This document shows, piece by piece, positions 28,094 through 37,511 of a stretch of 64,000 bases of DNA. The stretch comes from Pseudomonas viciae (lineage in GTDB: Bacteria; Pseudomonadota; Gammaproteobacteria; Pseudomonadales; Pseudomonadaceae). The notes below the pieces were generated by a model that ran no database searches, was not told the DNA's origin, and was given only the letters and a program-made list of their open reading frames with translations. The number at the start of each line of letters is the position of its first letter. Within the stretch, counting starts at the first letter, position 1. Where the stretch lies: NCBI RefSeq assembly GCF_004786035.1, contig NZ_CP035088.1:150001-214000 (forward strand), given 5' to 3'. The position numbers were made by a program, and so were the translations under genes.

Positions 28094-28912
28094 ATGTCGC
28101 GTCGCATATCCCCCGTCATACCCGGCTTCGGGCTGACGCTGGGCTACACCCTGGTGTACCTCAGTCTGATTGTGCTCATACCGCTGGCGGCGATGTTCGT
28201 GCATGCCGCTCAACTCACCTGGGAACAGTTCTGGGCGATCATCTCGGCGCCGCGGGTGCTGGCTGCCTTGAAGCTCAGTTTCGGCACCGCGCTGTACGCC
28301 GCGATCATCAACGGCGTGATCGGTACGCTGTTGGCCTGGGTGCTGGTGCGCTACACCTTCCCCGGTCGCAAGATCATCGATGCGATGATCGACCTGCCGT
28401 TCGCCTTGCCCACCGCCGTGGCGGGTATTGCGCTGACGGCGTTGTATGCGCCGACCGGCCTGGTCGGCCAGTTCGCCACCGACCTGGGGTTCAAGATCGC
28501 CTATACGCCGCTGGGTATCACCCTGGCGCTGACCTTCGTGACGCTACCCTTCGTGGTGCGCACGGTGCAGCCGGTGCTGGCCGATATTCCCCGTGAAGTC
28601 GAAGAGGCCGCCGCTTGCCTCGGCGCCAAGCCGTGGCAAGTGTTCCGCCACATCCTAGTGCCGGCGCTGTTGCCGGCCTGGCTGACCGGCTTCGCCCTGG
28701 CCTTTGCCCGTGGCGTGGGCGAGTACGGCTCGGTGATTTTCATCGCCGGCAACATGCCGATGAAAACCGAGATCCTGCCGCTGCTGATCATGGTCAAGCT
28801 CGACCAATACGACTACACCGGCGCCACCTCCATCGGTGTGCTGATGCTGGTGGTTTCCTTCGTCCTGTTGCTGCTGATCAACCTGCTGCAGCGGCGTATC
28901 GAAACCCCATAA
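28094..28912 (+). CDS. cysT: Sulfate ABC transporter permease CysT
   Basis: A 272-residue inner-membrane permease with six helices. The cytoplasmic ABC-contact loop reads EEAAACLGAKPWQVFRHILVP (EAA motif, about 172-192) and GVGEYGSVIFIAGNMP follows, both typical of CysT/CysU. It forms a heterodimeric channel with CysW. AAGGA lies seven bases before the ATG. It ends 12 bases before cysW. Confidence 0.95.
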   Translation: MSRRISPVIPGFGLTLGYTLVYLSLIVLIPLAAMFVHAAQLTWEQFWAIISAPRVLAALKLSFGTALYAAIINGVIGTLLAWVLVRYTFPGRKIIDAMIDLPFALPTAVAGIALTALYAPTGLVGQFATDLGFKIAYTPLGITLALTFVTLPFVVRTVQPVLADIPREVEEAAACLGAKPWQVFRHILVPALLPAWLTGFALAFARGVGEYGSVIFIAGNMPMKTEILPLLIMVKLDQYDYTGATSIGVLMLVVSFVLLLLINLLQRRIETP

Positions 28913-28924
28913 GGAGGCGCGAAC

Positions 28925-29794
28925 ATGTCCCAATCGTCTATTTCCGCGGCCTCCACCAACGCCGCTCGCCGCGGCAGTGCAACTTCGCGGGGCGTCCTGA
29001 TCGGCCTCGGCTGGCTGATTTTTGCGCTGTTCCTGCTGCTGCCGTTGTTCATCGTGGTGTCCCAGGGCCTGAAGCTCGGCCTGGGGGCGTTCTTTACCGC
29101 GATCTTTGAACCCGACGCGCTGTCGGCGCTGAAGCTCACGGTGGTTGCGGTGCTGATCTCGGTGCCCCTGAACCTGGTGTTCGGTGTCAGCGCCGCGTGG
29201 TGCGTGAGCAAATATTCATTCCGTGGCAAGAGCATGCTGGTGACGCTGATCGACCTGCCGTTCTCGGTGTCGCCAGTGATCGCCGGCCTGGTCTATGTGC
29301 TGATGTTCGGCGCCCAGGGCCTGTTCGGGCCGTGGCTGTCGGATCACGACATCCAGATTGTGTTTGCGCTGCCGGGCATCGTGTTGGCGACGATCTTCGT
29401 CACCGTGCCATTCGTGGCCCGTGAGCTGATCCCGCTGATGCAGGAGCAGGGCACCCAGGAAGAAGAGGCTGCGCGCCTGTTGGGTGCCAATGGCTGGCAG
29501 ATGTTCTGGCATATCACCGTGCCGAACATCAAGTGGGGGCTGATCTATGGCGTGGTGCTGTGTACCGCCCGGGCCATGGGCGAGTTCGGTGCGGTGTCGG
29601 TGGTGTCCGGGCACATTCGCGGGGTGACCAACACCCTGCCGCTGCACGTCGAGATCCTCTACAACGAATACAACCACGTAGCCGCGTTCGCCGTGGCGAG
29701 CCTGTTGCTGATCCTGGCGCTCTTGATCCTGCTGCTCAAGCAGTGGAGCGAAAACCGAATCAACCGCCTGCGCGCCAGCGCCGCGGAGGAATAA
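28925..29794 (+). CDS. cysW: Sulfate ABC transporter permease CysW
   Basis: A 289-residue partner permease of CysT with six helices and the EAA-type loop [19 protein letters not shown] (about 178-197), followed by [19 protein letters not shown], typical of CysW. The N-terminal ~30 residues are Ser/Ala-rich and probably cytoplasmic. AAGGAGG lies six bases before the ATG. The cysA start follows three bases after its stop. Confidence 0.95.
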   Translation: MSQSSISAASTNAARRGSATSRGVLIGLGWLIFALFLLLPLFIVVSQGLKLGLGAFFTAIFEPDALSALKLTVVAVLISVPLNLVFGVSAAWCVSKYSFRGKSMLVTLIDLPFSVSPVIAGLVYVLMFGAQGLFGPWLSDHDIQIVFALPGIVLATIFVTVPFVARELIPLMQEQGTQEEEAARLLGANGWQMFWHITVPNIKWGLIYGVVLCTARAMGEFGAVSVVSGHIRGVTNTLPLHVEILYNEYNHVAAFAVASLLLILALLILLLKQWSENRINRLRASAAEE

Positions 29795-29797
29795 GTC

Positions 29798-30787
29798 ATG
29801 TCGATCGAAGTCCGTAATGTCAGCAAGAATTTTCACGCCTTCAAGGCCCTGGACAACATCAGCCTGGACATCCAGAGCGGCGAGCTGGTGGCGCTGCTGG
29901 GCCCGTCGGGTTGCGGCAAGACCACTCTGCTGCGGATCATCGCCGGCCTCGAAACCCCGGACCAGGGCAACATCGTGTTCCACGGCGAGGACGTGTCCGG
30001 CCACGACGTGCGTGATCGCAACGTCGGTTTCGTATTCCAGCACTACGCCCTGTTCCGCCACATGACGGTGTTCGATAACGTCGCCTTCGGCTTGCGCATG
30101 AAGCCCAAGAACCAGCGCCCGAACGAAAGCCAGATCGCGACCAAGGTCCACGAACTGCTGAACATGGTGCAACTGGATTGGCTTGCCGACCGTTACCCGG
30201 AGCAACTGTCCGGTGGCCAGCGCCAGCGCATCGCCCTGGCCCGTGCATTGGCGGTGGAGCCCAAGGTGTTATTGCTGGACGAACCCTTCGGCGCCCTCGA
30301 CGCCAAGGTCCGCAAGGAACTGCGTCGTTGGCTGGCGCGGCTGCACGAGGACATCAACCTGACCTCGGTGTTCGTGACCCACGACCAGGAAGAAGCCATG
30401 GAAGTCGCCGACCGGATCGTGGTGATGAACAAAGGCGTGATCGAGCAGATCGGCTCACCGGGGGATGTGTATGAAAACCCGGCCAGCGACTTTGTCTATC
30501 ACTTTCTCGGCGACTCGAACCGCCTGCACTTGGGCGAGGATCGGCATGTGCTGTTCCGCCCCCATGAAGTTTCGCTGTCGCGTTCGGAACTGGAGGATCA
30601 CCACGCCGCCGAAGTGCGCGACATCCGCCCGCTGGGCGCCACCACCCGGGTGACCTTGAAGGTCGAAGGCCAAAGCGAATTGATTGAAGCCGAAGTGGTG
30701 AAGGATCACGACAGCCTGGTGGGCCTGGCGAAGGGCGAGACACTGTTCTTCAAGCCGAAGGTCTGGCAGAAGGTCGCCAACCTCTAA
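29798..30787 (+). CDS. cysA: Sulfate ABC transporter ATPase CysA
   Basis: A 329-residue ATPase that energises CysTW. Walker A is GPSGCGKT at 35-42, the signature LSGGQ at 137-141, Walker [13 protein letters not shown] soon after, and the H-loop is in [11 protein letters not shown]. The C-terminal ~90 residues form a TOBE-type regulatory domain. It is the last gene of the oscA-sbp-cysTWA cluster and is followed by a REP pair. Confidence 0.95.
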   Translation: MSIEVRNVSKNFHAFKALDNISLDIQSGELVALLGPSGCGKTTLLRIIAGLETPDQGNIVFHGEDVSGHDVRDRNVGFVFQHYALFRHMTVFDNVAFGLRMKPKNQRPNESQIATKVHELLNMVQLDWLADRYPEQLSGGQRQRIALARALAVEPKVLLLDEPFGALDAKVRKELRRWLARLHEDINLTSVFVTHDQEEAMEVADRIVVMNKGVIEQIGSPGDVYENPASDFVYHFLGDSNRLHLGEDRHVLFRPHEVSLSRSELEDHHAAEVRDIRPLGATTRVTLKVEGQSELIEAEVVKDHDSLVGLAKGETLFFKPKVWQKVANL

Positions 30788-30795
30788 GATCACAA

Positions 30796-30871
30796 GCATC
30801 GCGAGCAAGCTCGCTCCCACAGGGGATTTGTGAACGGCGCAGATCTATTGTGGGAGCGAGCACGCTCCCAC
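30796..30871. repeat. REP pair after cysA
   Basis: A full unit (CATCGCGAGCAAGCTCGCTC) at the left and a shortened one at 30850-30871, where GTGGGAGCGAG-CACGCTCCCAC has lost the GCGATGGCG end. It lies between convergent genes. Confidence 0.85.
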
Positions 30872-30893
30872 AGAGGTTCGCATTGCGTTGTTT

Positions 30894-31418
30894 TCAGGCC
30901 GCCGATCGTCGGTTGCGCACGGCCACCGGCCCTGCGCGTTCTTCAATGGCCCGCTTCAGTTCGCTTCTGAGCCCCAGCAGAAAACCCGCTTCAACCACCA
31001 CAAACAACGGCCCGACAATCAGCCCGGTGAGGTCGTCTACGAACGCTGGTTTGCGGCCTTCGTAATAGTGCCCGACAAACTGGATCACCCAACCCACCAC
31101 AAACATCCCCAGGCCACTGCCCAGCCACACCGAGGTGCTTTGCCCGGCCAGCGTCTGGCCCAGCCATACCGCCAGGCCCAGCAGCACCGTCATGAATACA
31201 CCCAGGCGCAACTCCAGGCGCAGATAGAACCAGGCACTCGCTGCCGCCACCAACAACGCCGGAGACAACAGGATCGCGCCCATCGGCCAACCCGGCCGAG
31301 ACAGCAGCACGGCGACGGCGACGAAAATCAGCGGAATGCCAATGAAGTGGCTGGCGATGTTGCGTGGATCGCGGTGGTAGGCGGCATATTGACTGAGATG
31401 ATCGACGAGGCTTTTCAT
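30894..31418 (-). CDS. Mpo1-like (DUF962) membrane protein
   Basis: A 174-residue membrane protein of the DUF962/Mpo1 family. It begins with the family's YAAYHRDPRNIASHFIGIPLI and has WVIQFVGHYYEGRKPAFVDD near residues 108-130; the histidines in these motifs bind iron. About four hydrophobic helices fill the rest. Yeast Mpo1 is an iron-dependent dioxygenase that α-oxidises 2-hydroxy fatty acids; the bacterial role is untested here. AGGAGG precedes the ATG. It is divergent from the Crp-like gene. Confidence 0.88.
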   Translation of the reverse strand: MKSLVDHLSQYAAYHRDPRNIASHFIGIPLIFVAVAVLLSRPGWPMGAILLSPALLVAAASAWFYLRLELRLGVFMTVLLGLAVWLGQTLAGQSTSVWLGSGLGMFVVGWVIQFVGHYYEGRKPAFVDDLTGLIVGPLFVVVEAGFLLGLRSELKRAIEERAGPVAVRNRRSAA

Positions 31419-31505
31419 TGTTGTTCCTCCTGAGGTGATGCCTGCATGATGCCCAGGTTCAATGAGTTGTTCTGTCAGTTAGCCGACACTTGTCCCGGAG
31501 TTTCC

Positions 31506-32192
31506 ATGAATTCGCGTCCCTGGCACTCGCACCTGATGGCCGGTCACTGGTACCGCCATTTGCCTGTTGAGTTACAGAATAGTCTGCTGGGGATGTCGCG
31601 GGTACTGCGCCTGTTGCCGGGGGATCGACTGTTCCAGCGTGGCGATCCACCTTGCGGGATCTACGCCGTGCTGGAAGGCGCGGTACGGGTCGGTGCGGTG
31701 AACGAGCAGGGCAAGGAGGCGCTGCTAAGCGTGGTCGAGGCGCCCCACTGGTTCGGTGAAATCTGCCTGTTCGATGGCCAGCCGCGGACCCATGATGCGC
31801 AGGGGGTAGGTCAATGCACCCTGCTGCACTTGCCTCAGGCGCCGCTGCTGGCATTTCTGCAGGAGCAACCGCTCTACTGGCGGCATCTCGCGTTGCTGAT
31901 GAGCCACAAACTGCGCCTGGCCTTCACCAACCTCGAACACCTGAGCCTGATGCCCGCCCCCGCACGCGTGGCCCATCGCCTGTTGATGATCGCCGAAGGC
32001 TACGGCGAAATCGAGCCGGCGCGCCGGGTCTTGCAGCTGCCCCAGGAACAACTGGCGCTGATGCTCTCGCTGTCGCGCCAGACCACCAACCAGATCCTCA
32101 AGGATTTGCAGGGCCAAGGCATTCTTCATCTCAGTTATGGCGAGATCGAAATCCTCGACATCGAGCGGCTGCGGGCGTTGACCACATTCTGA
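31506..32192 (+). CDS. Crp/Fnr family transcriptional regulator
   Basis: A 228-residue regulator. Residues ~25-140 form a cyclic-nucleotide-binding-type β-roll (LLPGDRLFQRGDPPCGIYAV, HWFGEICLFDGQPRTHDA). The C-terminal ~75 residues contain a winged helix with LPQEQLALMLSLSRQTTNQIL. There is no Cys cluster like that of Fnr. The ligand is unknown and the Fnr-type Arg for cAMP binding is not evident. ATG 31506 follows CGGAG by about five bases; a longer frame from 31446 is less likely. Divergent from the Mpo1-like gene, which it may regulate (inference). Confidence 0.85.
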   Translation: MNSRPWHSHLMAGHWYRHLPVELQNSLLGMSRVLRLLPGDRLFQRGDPPCGIYAVLEGAVRVGAVNEQGKEALLSVVEAPHWFGEICLFDGQPRTHDAQGVGQCTLLHLPQAPLLAFLQEQPLYWRHLALLMSHKLRLAFTNLEHLSLMPAPARVAHRLLMIAEGYGEIEPARRVLQLPQEQLALMLSLSRQTTNQILKDLQGQGILHLSYGEIEILDIERLRALTTF

Positions 32193-32207
32193 GGCCAACC
32201 TCAACCT

Positions 32208-32294
32208 GTGGGAGCGGGCTTGCTCGCGAAGCGGTGGGTCTGTTGGCGGTGATGTTGACTGTGCTGTCGCCTTCGCGAGCAAGCCCGCTCCCAC
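32208..32294. repeat. REPIN after the Crp-like gene
   Basis: GTGGGAGCGGGCTTGCTCGC and its complement GCGAGCAAGCCCGCTCCCAC with a 45-base spacer, between convergent genes. Confidence 0.88.
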
Positions 32295-32341
32295 CAGGGA
32301 TTTGTGTATGCCGCAGATCATTGTGAGAGCAACACAAATCC

Positions 32342-33346
32342 CTAGCGCAACCCATCTCGAAACTGCCCCGGCGTCATTCCGGTCCAGCGTTTGAATGCGC
32401 GGCTGAAGCTGCTGGTGTCGGCAAATCCCAACAGATAACTGACCTCGCTCAGCGAGCAATGCGGATCACGCAGGTGCAGCAGCGCCAGGTTTTCCCGGCA
32501 CTCGTTGAGCAGTGCGTCGAAGCGGCAGCCTTCGTCGGCCAGGTGCCGTTGCAGGCTGCGCAGGCTCAGGTGCATGGCCTGGGCGATGCGTTCGGCGCTG
32601 GGTTCGCCTTCGGGTAATTGGGCCTCGATGGCGGCACGCACCTTGCGCTCCCAGGTCAGCGGCTTGAGTTGCGCAAGGGTGCGCTCGAGCACCGTTTCGT
32701 TGTGTTCGGCCAGCTCCGGGTTGGCGTCGTCCAAATGGCTGTCGAAATCCGTGAGGTTGAACTCCAGGCAATCCTGGGCCGCGCCGAAATACACCGGCGA
32801 GCGGAACACTTTGTGCCAGGGGCTGGGGTCCGCCGGTTCCGGGCGCCGCAGGTACACCGCCAGCGGCGCGTAGTCGCGGCCGAGGCGGTTGCGACAGGTG
32901 CGCACATAAATCGCGGCGAACGCGTCGATGGCTTCAAAGGCCGGTCCCGGACGGCCCGGGGGCACATCAAGACTGAAGCGGTAGCGGTCTTCGCCGCGGC
33001 TCAGTTGCAATGTCAGTGCATCGCTGACCACCGGGTGATAGCGCACGATCCGCTCGAACACTTCCCGCAGGCTGCCGCTGGCCACCAGGGCATAGCCCAG
33101 TGCGTGAAAGGTGGTGGGGCTGACGAAGCGCGACACCCGCAGGCCAATCGCCGGGTCGCCGCTGGCCTGCACCGCCAACGCCCACAGGCGCGTGGTACCC
33201 GAGAGCGGGTAACGGGCGTTCGGGTCGTCCATCAGTTGCGGGTCGAGGCCAGCCTCGACGCACAGGGCATGGCTGTCCAGGCCCAGCGCATCGAGCTGTT
33301 TGCGCAGGGCACGGGTCCAGCTGGCGAGTGAGGTCGGTTCAGTCAT
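32342..33346 (-). CDS. AraC family transcriptional regulator
   Basis: A 334-residue regulator of the OruR/ArgR-like AraC group. The N-terminal ~210 residues are the effector domain (LCVEAGLDPQLMDDPNARYP, LGYALVASGSLREVFERIVRY, VYFGAAQDCLEF). The C-terminal ~100 residues hold two helix-turn-helix units (IAQAMHLSLRSLQRHLADEG and LSEVSYLLGFADTSSFSRAF, ending FKRWTGMTPGQFR). It is divergent from the desaturase at 33447, with a 100-base shared promoter region, so that gene is its likely target. Confidence 0.9.
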   Translation of the reverse strand: MTEPTSLASWTRALRKQLDALGLDSHALCVEAGLDPQLMDDPNARYPLSGTTRLWALAVQASGDPAIGLRVSRFVSPTTFHALGYALVASGSLREVFERIVRYHPVVSDALTLQLSRGEDRYRFSLDVPPGRPGPAFEAIDAFAAIYVRTCRNRLGRDYAPLAVYLRRPEPADPSPWHKVFRSPVYFGAAQDCLEFNLTDFDSHLDDANPELAEHNETVLERTLAQLKPLTWERKVRAAIEAQLPEGEPSAERIAQAMHLSLRSLQRHLADEGCRFDALLNECRENLALLHLRDPHCSLSEVSYLLGFADTSSFSRAFKRWTGMTPGQFRDGLR

Positions 33347-33446
33347 GACGATTGGCGCTTGCGGTCAACAGGTTGGCGTTTACGGCTACCACCCGAGGGG
33401 ACAACGCCCGGCAGGATGAGCACATCGATAACAGAGGATGTAAGCC

Positions 33447-34520
33447 ATGCACGGCACTTGCGCAAGCCCCGAGCGATTGAATGCACAACAGCGATCCGCC
33501 CATATTCGCCAAGTGGTATTGGCCCGAGGCGAGCAATTGCGCCAGCGCTACCCGATTTTGCACCACCAGGATGCACTGGGCGCGGGCATCCTGGTGTTCG
33601 CCCTGGCCGGGATGATCGGTTCGGCGCTGCTCTACATCAACGGCCATCTCGCCGGGTGGGCGTGCCTGCTGCTCAACGCTTTTTTCGCCTCCCTGACCCA
33701 CGAGCTGGAACACGACCTGATCCACAGCATGTATTTCCGCAAGCAGCGCCTGCCCCACAACCTGATGATGGGCCTGGTGTGGCTGGCGCGGCCCAGCACC
33801 ATCAACCCGTGGATCCGTCGCCACCTGCACCTTAACCATCACAAGGTCTCCGGCAGCGAGGCCGACATGGAGGAGCGGGCCATCACCAACGGCGAGCCAT
33901 GGGGGCTGGCGCGGTTGCTGATGGTCGGCGACAACGTGATGTCGGCTTTCATCCGCCTGCTGCGGGCCAAGACCTGGGCGCACAAGCGCAGCATCCTCAA
34001 GCGCACGCTGAAGGTGTACTTCCCGCTGGCGCTGCTGCACTGGGGCGCCTGGTATGTGTTCCTCGGTTTTCATGGGGCCAACGGTGTCGCCAGCCTGCTG
34101 GGTACTTCCATCGCCTGGTCGCCAACCGCGTTGTCGGTGATGCATGTGATCGATATCGCGGCGGTGGTGATCATCGGCCCGAACGTGCTGCGGACTTTTT
34201 GCCTGCACTTCATCAGTTCGAACATGCACTACTACGGCGACATCGAGCCGGGCAACGTCATCCAGCAAACCCAAGTGCTCAACCCGTGGTGGCTGTGGCC
34301 GTTGCAGGCGTTCTGCTTCAACTTCGGCAGCAGCCACGGAGTCCATCACTTCGTGGTGAGGGAACCGTTCTATATCCGTCAATTGACGGTGCCGGTGGCC
34401 CATAAAGTGATGCGTGAAATGGGCGTGCGGTTCAATGATTTTGGAACGTTTTGGCGGGCGAACCGGTTTGTGGGCGAGAAAGGGCCGGTGAGGGAAGAGG
34501 TGGATACGGTACGGGTTTGA
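33447..34520 (+). CDS. Fatty acid desaturase/hydroxylase-type membrane enzyme
   Basis: A 357-residue diiron membrane enzyme. The histidine boxes are HELEHD (near 86-91), HLHLNHH (near 128-134) and HGVHHF (near 296-301), with hydrophobic helices at ~45-90 and ~195-260. The family includes fatty acid desaturases and alkane/lipid hydroxylases; the substrate cannot be told from the sequence. It is clearly different from DesA. It is controlled, by position, by the divergent AraC-type gene. No other enzyme gene accompanies it. Confidence 0.85.
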   Translation: MHGTCASPERLNAQQRSAHIRQVVLARGEQLRQRYPILHHQDALGAGILVFALAGMIGSALLYINGHLAGWACLLLNAFFASLTHELEHDLIHSMYFRKQRLPHNLMMGLVWLARPSTINPWIRRHLHLNHHKVSGSEADMEERAITNGEPWGLARLLMVGDNVMSAFIRLLRAKTWAHKRSILKRTLKVYFPLALLHWGAWYVFLGFHGANGVASLLGTSIAWSPTALSVMHVIDIAAVVIIGPNVLRTFCLHFISSNMHYYGDIEPGNVIQQTQVLNPWWLWPLQAFCFNFGSSHGVHHFVVREPFYIRQLTVPVAHKVMREMGVRFNDFGTFWRANRFVGEKGPVREEVDTVRV

Positions 34521-34881
34521 GACGGCTATTGAAAAAGCTCTTCGGCAAGCCCCGATATTTCAGCCAGATCTGAATCCTGTGGCGAGGGAGCAAGCCCTCG
34601 CCACAGATTGTTACAACCGGCCACTCACCTGGGCGGCCACGCTTCGTTCGCCCTTGGGGCAGTCCCTCAGGCCTCCCGGCTGCATTCCAACGCATCCCAT
34701 GGAAGCGTCTAATCTTCTCCTCTCGTCGGCCAACATCATAAAGCCCTAATTTTTTCCAACGGCGTGCCGACAGATTGGTATGCGTGCACCAAAGTGGAGC
34801 GGGTCAAAAGCCTGCTCGCGCTTTACGTGAAATGTTGCAACCGGAATGCACCCCCACTCCCTGCATAAGAAGCCTAACTAA
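34521..34881. other. Intergenic region before the chemoreceptor, one repeat only
   Basis: These 361 bases contain a GTGGCGAGGGAG-type palindrome at 34579-34604. A stretch near 34610-34690 resembles a degraded dispersed repeat. I see no convincing gene. The last 100 bases before the MCP should hold its promoter. Confidence 0.5.
34579..34604. repeat. Short GTGGCGAGGGAG palindrome
   Basis: GTGGCGAGGG-AGCAAG-CCCTCGCCAC, a perfect 10-bp inverted repeat, a compact member of the family seen at 10931 and 49191. Confidence 0.75.
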
Positions 34882-36762
34882 ATGAATCTAAAGTTCAGCC
34901 ACAAAATCCTTCTTGCCGCCTCCGGTGTCGTGGTTCTGGCTTTCGCCCTCTTTACGCTCTACAACGACTATTTGCAGCGCAATACCATCGGCCGTAGCCT
35001 CGAGTCCTCCATCGAGCAATCCGGTGACTTGACGGCCAGTAGCATCCAGAACTGGATGAGTGGCCGGATACTGGTGCTGGAAAACCTGGCGCAGAACATC
35101 GCGCATCAAGGCACCGGTGCCGATCTGCCGGGGCTTGTCGACCAGCCGGCGCTGACGTCGAACTTCCAGTTCACTTACGTAGGCCAGGCCAGTGGTGTCT
35201 TCACCCAACGCCCTGACGCAAAAATGCCTGATGGCTACGATCCGCGTCAGCGCCCTTGGTACAAACAGGCCGTCAGCGCCGACAAAACCATGCTGACTCC
35301 GCCATACCTGGCGGCGGTCGGCGGCCTGGTGGTGACCATCGCCTTGCCGGTGAAGCACAACGGCGAATTGCTCGGCGTGGTGGGCGGCGACCTGAGCCTG
35401 GAAACCCTGGTGAAAATCATCAACTCGGTGGATTTCGGTGGCATCGGCCATGCCTTCCTGGTCAGCGGCGACGGTCAGGTGATCGTCAGCCCGGACAAAG
35501 ACCAGGTGATGAAGAACCTCAAGGACATCTACCCCGGTACGCCAGTGCGCATCGGCAAAGGCATCCAGGAGGTTGCGCTGAATGGGCAGGACCGCATTCT
35601 TTCGTTCACCCCGGTCACTGGCCTGCCGAACGCTGAGTGGTACATCGGCCTGTCGATCGACAAGGCAAAAGCCTACGCACCGCTGAGCCAGTTCCGTACG
35701 TCTGCGTTGATTGCGATGTTTGTCGCGGTGGCGGCCATTGCGTTGCTGCTGAGCATGTTGATCCAAGTATTGATGCGTCCGTTGACCACCATGGGTCGGG
35801 CCATGCAGGACATCGCCCAGGGCGAGGGCGACCTGACTCGCCGCCTGGTGGTGCAGGGCAAGGATGAGTTCGCGGTATTGGGTGGTTCGTTCAACCAATT
35901 CGTGGAGCGGATTCACGCCTCGATTTCCGAAGTGTCTTCGGCGACACGGCAGGTGCATGACCTGTCGCAGCGGGTGATGACTTCGTCGAACGCCTCGCTC
36001 ATCGGCTCGGATGAACAGAGCGCTCGCACCAACAGCGTGGCCGCGGCCATCAACCAATTGGGCGCGGCGACCCAGGAAATCGCCCGCAACGCCGCCGATG
36101 CCTCGCAACAGGCCAGCGGCGCCAGCGAGCAGGCCGATGATGGTCGTCAGGTGGTGGAAAAAACCATCCACGCGATGACCGAGCTGTCGCAGAAGATCAG
36201 TCTCTCGTGCACCCAGATCGAAACCCTGAACGCCAGCACCGACAACATCGGGCACATCCTGGACGTGATCAAAGGCATCTCCCAGCAAACCAACCTGCTG
36301 GCCCTGAACGCTGCCATTGAAGCGGCCCGGGCCGGTGAAGCCGGCCGTGGTTTTGCGGTGGTGGCCGATGAAGTGCGTAACCTGGCGCATCGCACCCAGG
36401 AGTCGGCGGAAGAAATCCACAAGATGATCACCTCGCTGCAGGTCGGTTCCCGCGAAGCGGTGACCACGATGAACGCCAGCCAGTTGTCCAGTGAGGAAAG
36501 CGTGGAAGTGGCCAATCAGGCCGGTCTGCGGCTGGTCAGCGTGACGCAGCGCATCGGCGAAATCGATGGGATGAACCAGTCGGTGGCCGCCGCGACCGAA
36601 GAACAGACCGCGGTGGTGGAAACCCTCAATATGGACGTCAGCCACATCAACCTGTTGAACCAGCAAAGCGTGGCCAACCTCAATGAAACCCTGAAGGATT
36701 GCGATGCCTTGTCGCAACAGGCCAATCGGTTGAAGCAACTGGTGGATAGCTTCAAGATCTGA
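34882..36762 (+). CDS. Methyl-accepting chemotaxis protein, dCache amino-acid type
   Basis: A 626-residue chemoreceptor: membrane helix ~7-27, periplasmic double-Cache domain ~35-270, second helix ~275-297, HAMP ~298-350 and a signalling domain with the hairpin tip [18 protein letters not shown]. In the Cache pocket, Arg124, Trp126, Tyr127, Tyr142 and Asp170 appear at spacings close to those of the amino-acid-binding residues of P. aeruginosa PctA (126, 128, 129, 144 and 173), so L-amino acids are the likely attractants. No CheR-binding pentapeptide ends the protein. It is monocistronic and followed by REPs. Confidence 0.92.
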   Translation: MNLKFSHKILLAASGVVVLAFALFTLYNDYLQRNTIGRSLESSIEQSGDLTASSIQNWMSGRILVLENLAQNIAHQGTGADLPGLVDQPALTSNFQFTYVGQASGVFTQRPDAKMPDGYDPRQRPWYKQAVSADKTMLTPPYLAAVGGLVVTIALPVKHNGELLGVVGGDLSLETLVKIINSVDFGGIGHAFLVSGDGQVIVSPDKDQVMKNLKDIYPGTPVRIGKGIQEVALNGQDRILSFTPVTGLPNAEWYIGLSIDKAKAYAPLSQFRTSALIAMFVAVAAIALLLSMLIQVLMRPLTTMGRAMQDIAQGEGDLTRRLVVQGKDEFAVLGGSFNQFVERIHASISEVSSATRQVHDLSQRVMTSSNASLIGSDEQSARTNSVAAAINQLGAATQEIARNAADASQQASGASEQADDGRQVVEKTIHAMTELSQKISLSCTQIETLNASTDNIGHILDVIKGISQQTNLLALNAAIEAARAGEAGRGFAVVADEVRNLAHRTQESAEEIHKMITSLQVGSREAVTTMNASQLSSEESVEVANQAGLRLVSVTQRIGEIDGMNQSVAAATEEQTAVVETLNMDVSHINLLNQQSVANLNETLKDCDALSQQANRLKQLVDSFKI

Positions 36763-36795
36763 GGCCTCAGCCGACATCACCGCAAGTTGAGCCAC

Positions 36796-37002
36796 CGCCA
36801 TCGCGAGCAAGCTCGCTCCCACAGGGGATTGGCGGTGGACCTGGGTTTCGCGTCCACTTCTGCGTCCACAGGGGATGGGTGGTGAGCCTGGATCTTGGGT
36901 TCACTCCAACTCAATGTGGGAGCGAGCTTGCTCGCGATGGCGGCAGTCCAGTCAAATTACTGCAAGCTGACCCACCGCTTTCGCGAGCAAGCTCGCTCCC
37001 AC
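36796..37002. repeat. Cluster of three REP units
   Basis: One unit on minus at 36796-36822, then an inverted pair at 36916-36942 and 36974-37002 (GTGGGAGCGAGCTTGCTCGC and its complement). They lie between the convergent MCP and mgoD genes. Confidence 0.88.
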
Positions 37003-37014
37003 AAGGGAGGGGGC

Positions 37015-37479
37015 TTACTTGAACATCACTTGCACATTCGCCATCGCCTCATCGGCAAACCCTTGCAGGAAGTCCCTGAACCCCGACGGTGTATGGGCGT
37101 CGGTGTGGTCGGCGATGATGGTCCACGTGGCGCGGCAGCGGTTGTCGCTCAGGGGCTCGACGCGCATCGCCGCCCAGAGGTTGTCGATGCCCAAGGTGTT
37201 GTAGATCAGCGTCCAGGTCATGTGCATGGCCTGGTCGTCATGGCTATTGAGCTGTTCCACCACCAGGTTCTGGCCATCGCGGAAGAACTTCTTGCGCAGG
37301 GATCTCACGCCATTGCCGGTCATCTCAATACGTTCCAGTGCCGGGATGAATTGATCGAATCCACCAAAGTTACCCACCACTTCCCAGACGCTCGCCGCAT
37401 CGCGTGCTACCTCCACCGAGGTTTCGACCTGGCAGATGTGGGGGTTCTTGATCAGGGTATCGGGTTGAAATGCATTCAT
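37015..37479 (-). CDS. mgoD: MgoD/PvfD-like SRPBCC (polyketide cyclase-type) protein
   Basis: A 154-residue START/SRPBCC protein. It begins with a β-strand and an AASVWEVVGNFGGFDQF helix and ends with a long C-terminal helix (GFRDFLQGFADEAMANV), the fold of polyketide cyclase/dehydrase-type proteins with a hydrophobic pocket. It is the last gene of a four-gene operon in the same order as mgoBCAD and pvfABCD. Its role in making the signal is not established; a cyclase or tailoring role is possible. AGGAG lies eight bases before the ATG. The spacing to mgoA is 32 bases. Confidence 0.85.
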   Translation of the reverse strand: MNAFQPDTLIKNPHICQVETSVEVARDAASVWEVVGNFGGFDQFIPALERIEMTGNGVRSLRKKFFRDGQNLVVEQLNSHDDQAMHMTWTLIYNTLGIDNLWAAMRVEPLSDNRCRATWTIIADHTDAHTPSGFRDFLQGFADEAMANVQVMFK

Positions 37480-37511
37480 GGTCTTGCTCCTTGCTTTAGG
37501 TTGGGGGTGCT

